NCBI GenBank assembly: GCA_964500895.1
Contig: CAZCQP010000052.1
Coordinates: 1-17,792, forward strand
Reading direction: 5' to 3'
From: CAZCQP01 sp964500895
GTDB lineage: Bacteria; Bacillota; Clostridia; Lachnospirales; JAISER01
DNA length: 17,792 nt
Shown here: piece by piece, positions 1 to 5,520 of the stretch
Numbering within the stretch: the first letter of the stretch is position 1
Layout of the letters: each line of letters starts with the position of its first letter
Position numbers and translations under genes: made by a program
Notes under the pieces: generated by a model
What the model saw: the letters and a program-made list of their open reading frames with translations, nothing else
What the model was told of the DNA's origin: nothing
Database searches by the model: none

Positions 1-55
1 GTTTACCACTTCTTGGGTTTCATTATTGCACTTATCGTCAGAAAAGAAAAGTTTT
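1..55. repeat. 55-bp direct repeat, left copy
   Basis: Identical base for base to 2774-2828. The copies diverge at the next base (gcgaatag here, agaaaaag after the right copy). It begins at base 1, so its left context is missing. It encodes, on the minus strand, Rep residues ending ...KLFFSDDKCNNETQEVVN. A length of exactly 55, starting at the first base, is what a de Bruijn assembler with k=55 leaves when a path re-enters the same graph node. Confidence 0.95.
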
Positions 56-867
56 GCGAATAGATAGGTCTTTGCATCCAAATCCAAACCATATAAGCTT
101 GCTATGTCTTTGTGTTTTGCATGATATGTGACTGGGTCTTCTATTCCTGCACTTCGCCTGTAGAACTTAAAGTTTTTAGGATAAAGATGTAATCTGCCGC
201 CTTTGATACGTGCCTTAGACTTTTCGTCTGGTGTGGTTTCATCATTGTCCATCCGGCCCGGGATTAAGTCCGTGAAGTATGCGGCATAGTATGTGCCCAC
301 ATCATCCGATACAAGGCGTTTGGTCTTCGTGAAGCCATGGCCCCACACATCGGCCAATTTATTGTTGTCTATGTATAGAACTGGCTGGTCTGATTTGAGC
401 ATTATGTGCATGTGCCATGCGCCCCGGCCTTGTGGTTCTGCTACTGCTATGTAATCCAGTGCATGACCCTTCATTTTGCGCCGTAAGCGCTTCATGAAGG
501 CCTCATAATCCCGCATTAGCCTATGACCGTCCGTCATGTTTTGGGCGTATGTAAGCGTTAGAAATAGCTGGTTGTCTGTGTCGGCGCTGAAATTATGGCG
601 TATGAGTTGGCGCAACTTTGTAAATGTGTTCCGAAGGTTGGCTATGTGCTTTTCGTCTGTGTGCTCATACGGCAGTATTTCGCCCGTTGACAACACCACA
701 TATTCATCCTTCGATAGCTTGCGCACATGAGGGTGTGTTGGTTTCGCTGTGTGGGTTCCATCGACAAATTTTTCGCCCTGCTCAACGACTTTAAAGACCA
801 TGTCCGGGTGTATATCTGTTGCATTTTCCACTTGTATTTTTATTTCATACGTGCTATCATAAGGCAT
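1..867 (-). CDS. Rolling-circle replication initiator, HUH endonuclease (3' end cut by window start)
   Basis: Replication initiator expected to nick the plasmid origin and stay covalently bound to the 5' end through a tyrosine. From the ATG at 867-865 the frame is open for 289 codons to base 1. Motif 1 is LFLTLTYA at about residues 101-108. The metal-binding HUH motif is WHMHIML with His152 and His154. The catalytic tyrosine region is GTYYAAYF at about 191-198, with Tyr193, Tyr194 and Tyr197 as candidates. The start is supported by GAGGGG about 8 nt upstream and a strong promoter. On the circle the protein gains TITKISRKKKAGE and stops, giving 302 aa with a basic tail. Two adjacent tyrosines resemble phage-type Reps with paired tyrosines, but this is only suggestive. 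The family assignment (REP ORF2/G2P-like) is from motif recognition. Confidence 0.85.
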   Translation of the reverse strand, partial: MPYDSTYEIKIQVENATDIHPDMVFKVVEQGEKFVDGTHTAKPTHPHVRKLSKDEYVVLSTGEILPYEHTDEKHIANLRNTFTKLRQLIRHNFSADTDNQLFLTLTYAQNMTDGHRLMRDYEAFMKRLRRKMKGHALDYIAVAEPQGRGAWHMHIMLKSDQPVLYIDNNKLADVWGHGFTKTKRLVSDDVGTYYAAYFTDLIPGRMDNDETTPDEKSKARIKGGRLHLYPKNFKFYRRSAGIEDPVTYHAKHKDIASLYGLDLDAKTYLFAKLFFSDDKCNNETQEVVN

Positions 868-908
868 GACAAAGCCCCTCTTTTCTATGCTGTTTTCTCG
901 ACAAATTC

Positions 909-937
909 AGTATAGCATAAAAGTTGGGGCTTGTCCA
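909..937 (-). promoter_or_regulatory. Promoter of rep (sigma-A type, extended -10)
   Basis: Minus strand: -35 TGGACA (937-932), 17-bp spacer, -10 TATACT (914-909) with TGC just before it (extended -10). The predicted start near 902 leaves a leader of about 35 nt that contains CAGCATAG. This is nearly an inverted copy of CTATACTG at the -10, so a small operator or leader hairpin is possible. Confidence 0.8.
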
Positions 938-1060
938 TTTTTTGGGCAAAAAAACCGCACTTTAATATGTTAAAGTTTTTTGATGGAAAACCCTGTATTT
1001 ACGGGAAGAACTCAAAAAAAAACGGCGAGATGTTATATAGTAATTAAATCAAATAGAAAG

Positions 1061-1084
1061 CATTTTCGTGGCGGCACGAAAATG
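1061..1084. repeat. Perfect 10-bp inverted repeat, loop GCGG
   Basis: CATTTTCGTG (1061-1070), GCGG (1071-1074), CACGAAAATG (1075-1084). Perfect arms with no adjacent T-run, so not an obvious terminator. It is the first of the hairpin cluster upstream of rep. Confidence 0.85.
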
Positions 1085-1115
1085 GTAGACCGTGGGGCTC
1101 TGCCCCACAGCCCTG

Positions 1116-1136
1116 CAAGGGGGGTGACCCCCCTTG
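1116..1136. repeat. Perfect 9-bp GC-rich hairpin, triloop TGA
   Basis: CAAGGGGGG (1116-1124), TGA, CCCCCCTTG (1128-1136). It directly follows another perfect hairpin at 1092-1108 with a TCT triloop. Sequences of this kind recur outside genes in Clostridia and their plasmids. Their function is not established. Confidence 0.85.
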
Positions 1137-1183
1137 ACCCGCCTTTACGGGGCCAGCCCCGAACCCCGCCCTGCCGGGGGCAA

Positions 1184-1214
1184 GGGGTTGGGCAAACTTT
1201 GTTTGTCCAACCCC
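1184..1214. repeat. 14-bp hairpin with one G-T pair, loop TTT
   Basis: GGGGTTGGGCAAAC (1184-1197), TTT, GTTTGTCCAACCCC (1201-1214). It is the longest stem in the rep-proximal cluster and could form in single-stranded plasmid DNA on either strand. Confidence 0.85.
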
Positions 1215-1317
1215 CAGCCCTATGGTATGTGTCTCACGGACTGTCAAGGGCAGAGTATTTTTGCCCGGCAAATGCATCCGGTCAAAAATCTTCCTGCTTG
1301 TCCTTGACAGCCCCGTA

Positions 1318-1887
1318 TTACTCTAACTGTTCCAGCAGACTGTCTAAATGGATTAAGTACATGACGGTTGTGTATTTGTGCTTATGATTCAGTTCTTTCT
1401 GCAAAGCTTCTATGCTTCGGTATTTGCGGTAATGATTTAGGGCGTATGTTTTGCGCATTGTGTGTGTGCCTACGCCAGATATGCCAGCTGCTTTTGCAGC
1501 CGCCTTTATGACACGGTATGCATGTACACGGGACAGTTTTCTGTCCAGCTTACGTTGCTTGGAGAATATGAGGTAATCATTCATGCCCAGCTTGTTTATG
1601 CGTATATGGTCATATATTTTGATGCGCACACTCGGCGGCAGCAGCACCCTGCGTTTTTTGCCTGTTTTCTGCTCCGTGACTTCGATGTACATGGATATTA
1701 GCAAATACTCTTCCCACTCCCATCCCACCACATCACGCACACGTAGGTTGAGTATATCCGATACTCTCAATCCTGTTGACACCCCTATTAAAAACAAAAG
1801 CTCAAACCTTGTCGATTTTTGAGCCAATTTGCTTAATACTTCTTGGATTTCGACATCTTTCGCTATTGGTTTTACCGAGTTGATTTT
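1318..1887 (-). CDS. Short tyrosine recombinase/integrase, start codon out of frame
   Basis: Site-specific recombinase expected to integrate the element or resolve its multimers. It is a catalytic domain only, about 190 codons, without the N-terminal core-binding domain of phage integrases. Short forms like this are common on Firmicutes plasmids and phages. Counting from the in-frame TTG at 1827, the catalytic set is complete: Arg21 (TGLRVSD), Lys54, His122 and Arg125 (HTMR), His148 and nucleophile Tyr157 (VMYLI). Family-like sequence (VKPIAKDVEIQEVL) continues upstream of that TTG to 1887, where a TGA closes the frame. The obvious ATG (1891-1889) after GGGGGG is one base out of frame, across an A5 run (1888-1884). 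Four A's would give MKINSVKPI in frame. So either a one-base error, a real frameshift, slippage, or a weak TTG start giving 169 aa. Confidence 0.85.
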   Translation of the reverse strand, partial: KINSVKPIAKDVEIQEVLSKLAQKSTRFELLFLIGVSTGLRVSDILNLRVRDVVGWEWEEYLLISMYIEVTEQKTGKKRRVLLPPSVRIKIYDHIRINKLGMNDYLIFSKQRKLDRKLSRVHAYRVIKAAAKAAGISGVGTHTMRKTYALNHYRKYRSIEALQKELNHKHKYTTVMYLIHLDSLLEQLE

Positions 1888-1905
1888 TCATCCCCCCAAA
1901 ACAAT

Positions 1906-1926
1906 GTAACTCTCTAGGTGTGTTAC
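1906..1926. repeat. Short inverted repeat just upstream of the recombinase; possible recombination or operator site
   Basis: GTAAC (1906-1910), 11-bp spacer, GTTAC (1922-1926), about 15 bp upstream of the recombinase ATG. Tyrosine recombinase core sites are short inverted arms around a 6-11 bp spacer and often lie beside the gene, but five-base arms also arise by chance. Confidence 0.25.
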
Positions 1927-2015
1927 CTTCCCTTCCTGTCTATATTATTCTGTGCCGAATTTTGGAACACCTTGTACATATTTTGGGATTGATTCGGCCA
2001 TTCGCCGAAAATGGC

Positions 2016-2087
2016 CCGTGTCAAGGAGCTGCAAAAAATTTTTTTGGTGCAGTTCGCCAAAAAAAATTTTTGCGGCCCTTTACACGG
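2016..2087. repeat. Long imperfect palindrome with A/T tracts (about 29 bp stem)
   Basis: Outer arms CCGTGT/ACACGG, then AAGG/CCTT after one mismatch, then a five-pair GC-rich block after a bulged A, then an A/T tract of 14 pairs with one A-A mismatch closed by GG/CC. Loop is tgcagttcg (2048-2056). The symmetrical A-T tract and length favour cruciform extrusion. No T-run follows the outer arms, so it is not a typical terminator. Confidence 0.85.
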
Positions 2088-2200
2088 TCAATCATCCGAA
2101 CCCTATGGACTGGTCGGCGGGCTCTTTGCCCGTTGACCTGGCCCCGCCGAGGGCTGGGCGTGGGACAGCGTCCCACGGTTTGGACGGACACTTAGGCCGC

Positions 2201-2245
2201 CCTGCCAAAGGCAGGCCGGGCAAAGCCCGGGGCGGCAAAGCCGCC
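2201..2245. repeat. Three adjoining 15-nt hairpins, each 6-bp stem with AAA triloop
   Basis: CCTGCC-AAA-GGCAGG (2201-2215), CCGGGC-AAA-GCCCGG (2216-2230), GGCGGC-AAA-GCCGCC (2231-2245). All stems are perfect, the units abut with no spacer, and stem sequences differ while length and loop are kept. A related unit GCCCC-AAA-GGGGC lies at 2501-2513. Conserved shape with changing sequence suggests selection on folding. Confidence 0.9.
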
Positions 2246-2310
2246 AAGGCCGACAGCCAACAACACACGGCGGCCATTCGGGTAGCCGCAAAAGGGGGTA
2301 GCGGCACCGA

Positions 2311-2404
2311 CAATTGTTTGCAAAACACCCCTTTTACGGATAGTTGCGCCCAGAACCACCCGGGCGCAACTGTGCGGAACAAGGCGTGTTTTGCGCAACA
2401 ATTG
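2311..2404. repeat. 94-nt imperfect stem-loop with ~40-nt arms
   Basis: Paired blocks: CAATTGTT with AACAATTG (2311-2318/2397-2404), AAAACAC with GTGTTTT (2322-2328/2386-2392), AGTTGCGCCC with GGGCGCAACT (2342-2351/2362-2371). Internal mismatches lie between blocks and the loop is agaaccaccc (2352-2361). The bulged long form resembles a single-strand origin or a folded recombination site more than a terminator. Confidence 0.85.
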
Positions 2405-2719
2405 GACAAGCTGCGACATGCTTCCCCGTCCGATTAATGCAGAGGACTATTACAGGGCAGCCGCAAAGTAAGCGGCCAACAGCCAGAGTTTGCAGCCCTT
2501 GCCCCAAAGGGGCTAGTGCGGCAAACGGTGCCAGCACGTCAACAGCTTAGAGCAGCCAGCAACGTAGCACGGCGGCAGTGGACGGCAGCATGACGGCCCC
2601 TGCTGCCGATGCAACCACACGCAAGCCCCCGGGAGCGCCGGGCGTATGGCCGGATGCCCCGGCCTAATAGCCAAGGGAGTGCAGGGCGTGTATTATGCCC
2701 TGCGCCCCGGGGATTGCAT

Positions 2720-2744
2720 AAAAATAGCTGGCTATTCGCCAGCT
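2720..2744 (-). terminator. Rho-independent terminator of rep, containing the rep stop codon
   Basis: Minus strand AGCTGGC-GAATA-GCCAGCT followed by ATTTTT. The seven-bp stem is perfect. The rep stop TAG (2734-2732) spans the loop and the 3' arm, so translation ends inside the hairpin. Confidence 0.8.
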
Positions 2745-2828
2745 TTCTTTTTTCTGCTTATTTTCGTTATAGTGTTTACCACTTCTTGGGTTTCATTATT
2801 GCACTTATCGTCAGAAAAGAAAAGTTTT
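2732..2828 (-). pseudogene. 3' end of the rep gene, separated from its body in this linear sequence
   Basis: In the frame of the 55-bp repeat the minus strand reads KLFFSDDKCNNETQEVVN, then TITKISRKKKAGE and a TAG at 2734-2732. The first 18 residues are the same as the last 18 of the rep fragment at 1-867, so this is the missing tail of that gene. Read inward from the chromosome, the frame stays open across the junction (...SELFLKLFFSDD), but no start codon or ribosome site is convincing. As drawn, the fragment would not be expressed as Rep. Confidence 0.75.
2774..2828. repeat. 55-bp direct repeat, right copy; element/chromosome junction at its right edge
   Basis: Exact copy of 1-55. Its left side (2732-2773) completes the Rep reading frame. 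Its right side (2829 on) runs into the 3' flank of the patatin gene. Sequence is shared up to 2828, so a recombination core, if there is one, ends here. Its left limit cannot be seen. Confidence 0.95.
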
Positions 2829-2868
2829 AGAAAAAGTTCGGATATATTTAGTGGGGCACTCGTTTGGC

Positions 2869-3870
2869 CTACATTAAATTTAACCCATGCCGGTAAATCC
2901 GCTTCCACTCATCAAAATTCCAAGTTTTCAAAAATTTTTCTGCTGCACGCACGCCATTTTCAAACAATGCATCGCTTTCTTTTTTGTTAATGCCAAAATC
3001 TGTGGCGCTAATATGCTTATGGCCTTTAGCCACATTAACATCTGTAGATATGGCAATGGTTCGCTGAAAATCCCCTTTAGCGGTTGATATATACTGTTTA
3101 TCATACCCGTCCAATGACGTTGCCACAATAAGCTTTAAATAATCCAGCACATCCACCCTGTTATTGACCGCATAGCTTGGACATTTTTCTTCCATGGGGT
3201 CTACAAACTTAAAACCAAAAGTTGGTATGGACATTGGCGTGGAACCATCGTCCAGTATCCATACAGGATAATTGCTTAGAAGCCCACCATCCACAATAAG
3301 ATGTTCCTGGCCGTTCATGTCTGTAAGCCTGTACGGTTCATAAAATATAGGAATGCTCATGCTCATGCGCACAGCCGTTGCAATGCTAAAATTATCAGGG
3401 TTAATGCCAAATTCCGCCAAATCCCTTGGAAAAACCAAAAGCTTTTGGCTTGTTAAATCCGATGCCGTCACTTGCAAAGCATACATATATTTTTCTGAAG
3501 AATCCTTGTTTTTAACATGTCCAAACAAATATTTGTTCTTTTTCAACAACAAGCCGTGTAGCCAGTCTTCAAAATAAGTGGCACTATAAATGCCAAAGTT
3601 AAACATAATGCTTAACAGCTTGCCCACAGGCCCAAAACGGTCTAAAATCCCTTTTTGTTTAAACTTTAAGTAGTTAAGGCCTTCCATTTCTTGCTTTATT
3701 TCGTCACAAGTATAACCGGCTGCCAACAGCGATGCCACAATGGCACCTGCAGAAGAACCGGCCACATTCTCAAATTGATATCCGCTTTTTTCCAATACAC
3801 ACACAGCGCCAATATGGCCAATGCCACGAACGCCGCCGCCCTCAAATGTGGCGTTACATCTTAATTCCAT
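2869..3870 (-). CDS. Patatin-like phospholipase family protein
   Basis: Predicted cytoplasmic lipid acyl hydrolase with a Ser-Asp dyad. At 333 aa it fits bacterial single-domain patatins. The N-terminal oxyanion-hole motif is GGGVRG (residues 11-16). The nucleophile elbow is GSSAG (38-42) with Ser40. The catalytic Asp is in IVDGG (Asp194), followed by LLSNYPVW as usual. No signal peptide is visible. The start has GGAAAGGA about 11 nt upstream, plus a promoter and an inverted repeat at 3903-3957. No terminator is seen after the stop at 2869: the mobile-element junction lies only 40 bp downstream and may have displaced it. Substrate is unknown. Relatives include phospholipases A and antiphage CapV effectors, but no nucleotide cyclase gene is nearby, so a plain lipase is likelier. 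Confidence 0.9.
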   Translation of the reverse strand: MELRCNATFEGGGVRGIGHIGAVCVLEKSGYQFENVAGSSAGAIVASLLAAGYTCDEIKQEMEGLNYLKFKQKGILDRFGPVGKLLSIMFNFGIYSATYFEDWLHGLLLKKNKYLFGHVKNKDSSEKYMYALQVTASDLTSQKLLVFPRDLAEFGINPDNFSIATAVRMSMSIPIFYEPYRLTDMNGQEHLIVDGGLLSNYPVWILDDGSTPMSIPTFGFKFVDPMEEKCPSYAVNNRVDVLDYLKLIVATSLDGYDKQYISTAKGDFQRTIAISTDVNVAKGHKHISATDFGINKKESDALFENGVRAAEKFLKTWNFDEWKRIYRHGLNLM

Positions 3871-3902
3871 TCATACATCAAGTCCTTTCCCATCAAGTCA
3901 CA

Positions 3903-3921
3903 GAAAAGACACAGTCTTTTC
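3903..3921. promoter_or_regulatory. 8-bp inverted repeat at the patatin transcription start; candidate operator
   Basis: GAAAAGAC (3903-3910), ACA, GTCTTTTC (3914-3921). It begins about 8 bp after the -10 of the patatin promoter, so it would cover the start site and first transcribed bases. It could be an operator or a 5' mRNA hairpin. Confidence 0.45.
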
Positions 3922-3928
3922 CTCATAC

Positions 3929-3957
3929 AGTATATGCTGGAAAAGGCAAACCGTGAA
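3929..3957 (-). promoter_or_regulatory. Promoter of the patatin gene
   Basis: Minus strand: -35 TTCACG (3957-3952, 4 of 6 to consensus), 17-bp spacer, -10 TATACT (3934-3929). It lies between the methyltransferase terminator and the patatin ribosome site, so the patatin gene is probably transcribed on its own. Confidence 0.55.
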
Positions 3958-3972
3958 AAGGAATGAAGCCAT

Positions 3973-3998
3973 AAAAAAACCGAGGCATCAAACCCCGG
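3973..3998 (-). terminator. Terminator of the MttB-family gene
   Basis: Minus strand CCGGGG-tttgatg-CCTCGG (six pairs, one G-U) followed by seven T's. It lies about 20 bp past the methyltransferase stop. Confidence 0.8.
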
Positions 3999-4020
3999 CA
4001 TTAAAAATGATTAAACCATA

Positions 4021-5475
4021 TTAAGCATACTGTTGCTGGACTTTCTCCCAAGCGGCATCCAAGGCAGCTTCTACCTGTGCATCCAACTTAGGCACGGGAC
4101 GGTTTTTCAAAATATCCGCCACCACTTCCTGGGCCAGCATGAACGTATTCTTAGAGCCATTTTCGTGCCACGTATCCATCATGGTTCTGTCAATAATTTT
4201 GGATGGCATGTAGGGTTCTACTCTGAACCATTCCAGGGTGTGGTCTGTGGAAATATAGTCTTGGGTATGGCCAATTTCCTGAATTAAGTCCACAGCCAGC
4301 GTTTCATCGGTAAACGTAATCCCTTTGGCATACCGGCTGGCAATGCCACAGATTTCATTGTCGATGACCAGCTTTTCCAAGCTGAACGTGTTGCAGAAAT
4401 CCATAACCCCTGGGCCAGAGACAATATTCACCCCAGCAAGCTTTGCTACAAGGCCGCTCATGCCTGTTTCAAGCCCGGCTTGGGTGTCCACAGCCTTGGC
4501 ATCACTTAATGCAGCGTATGTATGGGTAGGCATACCGTAATATTTGCCCATTTGCGCATAGGCTGTGCCAATCAAGCTGGTTTCAATGGAATTTAAAGAT
4601 GTGGTGGAATACTGCATATCAAAATACATGGGCGCACCGCCGTAAACCATGGGGTTGCCAGGGTTTAACGTCTGCACCAGCACAATGCCGCTTAATGTTT
4701 CCACCGTATGTAATAAAACACAGCCAGCCAGCGTTGCAGGTGCATTGGCGCCAATCATGGGCACGGAAATGGTTTCTACAGGCAAGCCCACTCTGGTAGC
4801 ATCCAGCAGGTTTGCACAGGCAATTTCACACCATTTCAACGGTGCCGTGGAACATACATCCAAGATCATGCGGGGATACTTTCTGGCATTTTCTGCGCCA
4901 CCGGCGGCAATGGATAAAAACTCTGCAATCAAATTCACGCCTTCGGTGGAAAAAGCACCCCCAACAAAAGGTTTTGTAGAGTTTTTCAACAGTGAATAAA
5001 CCCTGAAACTATCCCCCAGAATTTCTGGAATGTCTGAAGGGGTTAATGCCGTCGATACCATACGAATGTTCTCCATGGCTTCGGTTACCTGGGCAATTTT
5101 CTGCAAGTCATCCCCCATGGTTGGCCGAACGGTTGTGCCATCGGATTCCAAAAAGCGTATGGTAGCGGAACCTGGGTCGAAGTTGACTTCGTTGCCCCCT
5201 ACGGTTACCCAAGGCTTTAAGTCACGGTTATACAGAACAAAGCTTTCCGGCACTTTTTGAATGGCGTCGATAACCATTTCGGGCTTAAAGCGCACGGTAC
5301 GGGTGGAACGGTCTACCATGGCTCCCGCCTTTTCCAGCACGTCCAGCACCTCATCCGATTGAAAGTAAACCCCGGTGTGCTCTAAAATATGCAGCGCATT
5401 TTTGTGAATGGTCTCAATGTTTTCATTGCTTAATACCTTTAGCATAGCCGGATTGTCAAAAGAGAATTTGCCCAT
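4021..5475 (-). CDS. MttB-family corrinoid-dependent methyltransferase, non-pyrrolysine type
   Basis: Predicted to move a methyl group from a quaternary or tertiary amine to a cobalamin-bearing partner protein. The 484-aa length and overall sequence match the trimethylamine methyltransferase (MttB) superfamily: N-terminal helices (IETIHKNALHILEHTGVYF), SATIRFLESDGTTVRPT, and the barrel segments GNPMVYGGAPMYFDM and HTYAALSDAKAVDTQAG. The frame has no internal TAG, so it is not a pyrrolysine enzyme. Known relatives lacking pyrrolysine act on glycine betaine (MtgB), proline betaine (MtpB), carnitine (MtcB) or gamma-butyrobetaine (MtyB); the substrate here cannot be chosen. Partner corrinoid protein, MtgA-like second methyltransferase and transporter are all absent from the window, so the gene stands alone with its own promoter and terminator. 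Confidence 0.92.
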   Translation of the reverse strand: MGKFSFDNPAMLKVLSNENIETIHKNALHILEHTGVYFQSDEVLDVLEKAGAMVDRSTRTVRFKPEMVIDAIQKVPESFVLYNRDLKPWVTVGGNEVNFDPGSATIRFLESDGTTVRPTMGDDLQKIAQVTEAMENIRMVSTALTPSDIPEILGDSFRVYSLLKNSTKPFVGGAFSTEGVNLIAEFLSIAAGGAENARKYPRMILDVCSTAPLKWCEIACANLLDATRVGLPVETISVPMIGANAPATLAGCVLLHTVETLSGIVLVQTLNPGNPMVYGGAPMYFDMQYSTTSLNSIETSLIGTAYAQMGKYYGMPTHTYAALSDAKAVDTQAGLETGMSGLVAKLAGVNIVSGPGVMDFCNTFSLEKLVIDNEICGIASRYAKGITFTDETLAVDLIQEIGHTQDYISTDHTLEWFRVEPYMPSKIIDRTMMDTWHENGSKNTFMLAQEVVADILKNRPVPKLDAQVEAALDAAWEKVQQQYA

Positions 5476-5520
5476 ATCACCACTACCCCAATCTATTAAG
5501 TTTTAATGTTTATATTGTTA

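Larger units (their letters stand above)
868..1317. other. Non-coding hairpin-rich region between rep and the recombinase; candidate replication origin
   Basis: No credible gene in 450 bp. It holds the rep promoter and many inverted repeats: ACTTTAA-tatg-TTAAAGT (959-976), 1061-1084, GTGGGGC-tct-GCCCCAC (1092-1108), 1116-1136, CCCCG/CGGGG (1164-1179), 1184-1214, and CTGTCAAGG/CCTTGACAG (1241-1249 with 1302-1310) enclosing GGGCA/TGCCC. Known: rolling-circle plasmids keep their nick site and single-strand origin in such hairpins, often next to rep. Inferred: an origin lies here or in 1888-2731. The nick site cannot be placed from sequence alone. Confidence 0.5.
1888..2731. other. Non-coding GC-rich, palindrome-dense region of the element
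   Basis: About 840 bp without a credible gene. Reading frames here are Pro/Arg/Gly/Ala-rich, overlap on both strands and lack good ribosome sites. The stretch is packed with inverted repeats: TTCGGC-cattc-GCCGAA (1993-2009), overlapping the alternative GGCCATT/AATGGCC (1996-2016); 2016-2087; CGGGC/GCCCG (2118-2132); CGTGGGAC-agc-GTCCCACG (2159-2177); three adjoining hairpins 2201-2245; 2311-2404; GCCGC/GCGGC (2460-2476); GCCCC-aaa-GGGGC (2501-2513); GCAGGGC/GCCCTGC (2681-2703). GC is visibly higher than in rep or the recombinase. Inferred: structured DNA used when the plasmid is single-stranded, or a non-coding RNA. Confidence 0.6.
1..2828. mobile_element. Small Rep + tyrosine recombinase element, circularisable to 2,773 bp
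   Basis: Seen: a HUH Rep gene and a short tyrosine recombinase, both on the minus strand, separated by hairpin-dense non-coding DNA and bounded by an exact 55-bp direct repeat (1-55 and 2774-2828). Rep is cut at the window start, but its last codons, stop and terminator sit at the right end. Overlapping the repeats therefore restores a complete gene on a 2,773-bp circle. Known: HUH Reps drive rolling-circle replication of small plasmids and tyrosine recombinases integrate elements or resolve multimers. Inferred: a minimal cryptic plasmid or integrative element. No mobilisation, resistance or cargo gene is visible. The left chromosomal junction is outside the window. The link to the chromosome at 2828/2829 could be real integration or an assembly-graph join. 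Confidence 0.75.

Noticed and set aside
980..1387. Plus-strand frame of 135 codons across the rep-proximal hairpins
   Set aside because: It is translated hairpin sequence and runs antisense into the recombinase 3' end; no ribosome site.
2201..2245. CRISPR-like array
   Set aside because: Units are 15 nt, self-complementary, without spacers, and differ in sequence; no cas genes.
2311..2404. Integron attC site
   Set aside because: Size and bulged fold are similar, but I could not place the conserved R and L boxes, and there is no integron integrase or cassette.
1952..2437. Long plus-strand reading frame (161 codons) in the element's GC-rich region, with opposing frames at 2092-2409
   Set aside because: Composition is dominated by Pro, Arg, Gly, Ala, frames are open on both strands, no ribosome site, and the stretch is made of inverted repeats. 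Open frames are expected from high GC.
2646..2990. Plus-strand frame crossing the element junction
   Set aside because: Antisense to both the rep tail and the patatin 3' end; the minus-strand readings have family motifs and this one has none.
2869..3870. CBASS-type antiphage patatin effector (CapV)
   Set aside because: No CD-NTase, Cap2/Cap3 or other defence gene beside it; the gene has its own promoter and ordinary neighbours.
4021..5475. Pyrrolysine-containing trimethylamine methyltransferase
   Set aside because: The frame is continuous at full family length with no internal TAG.
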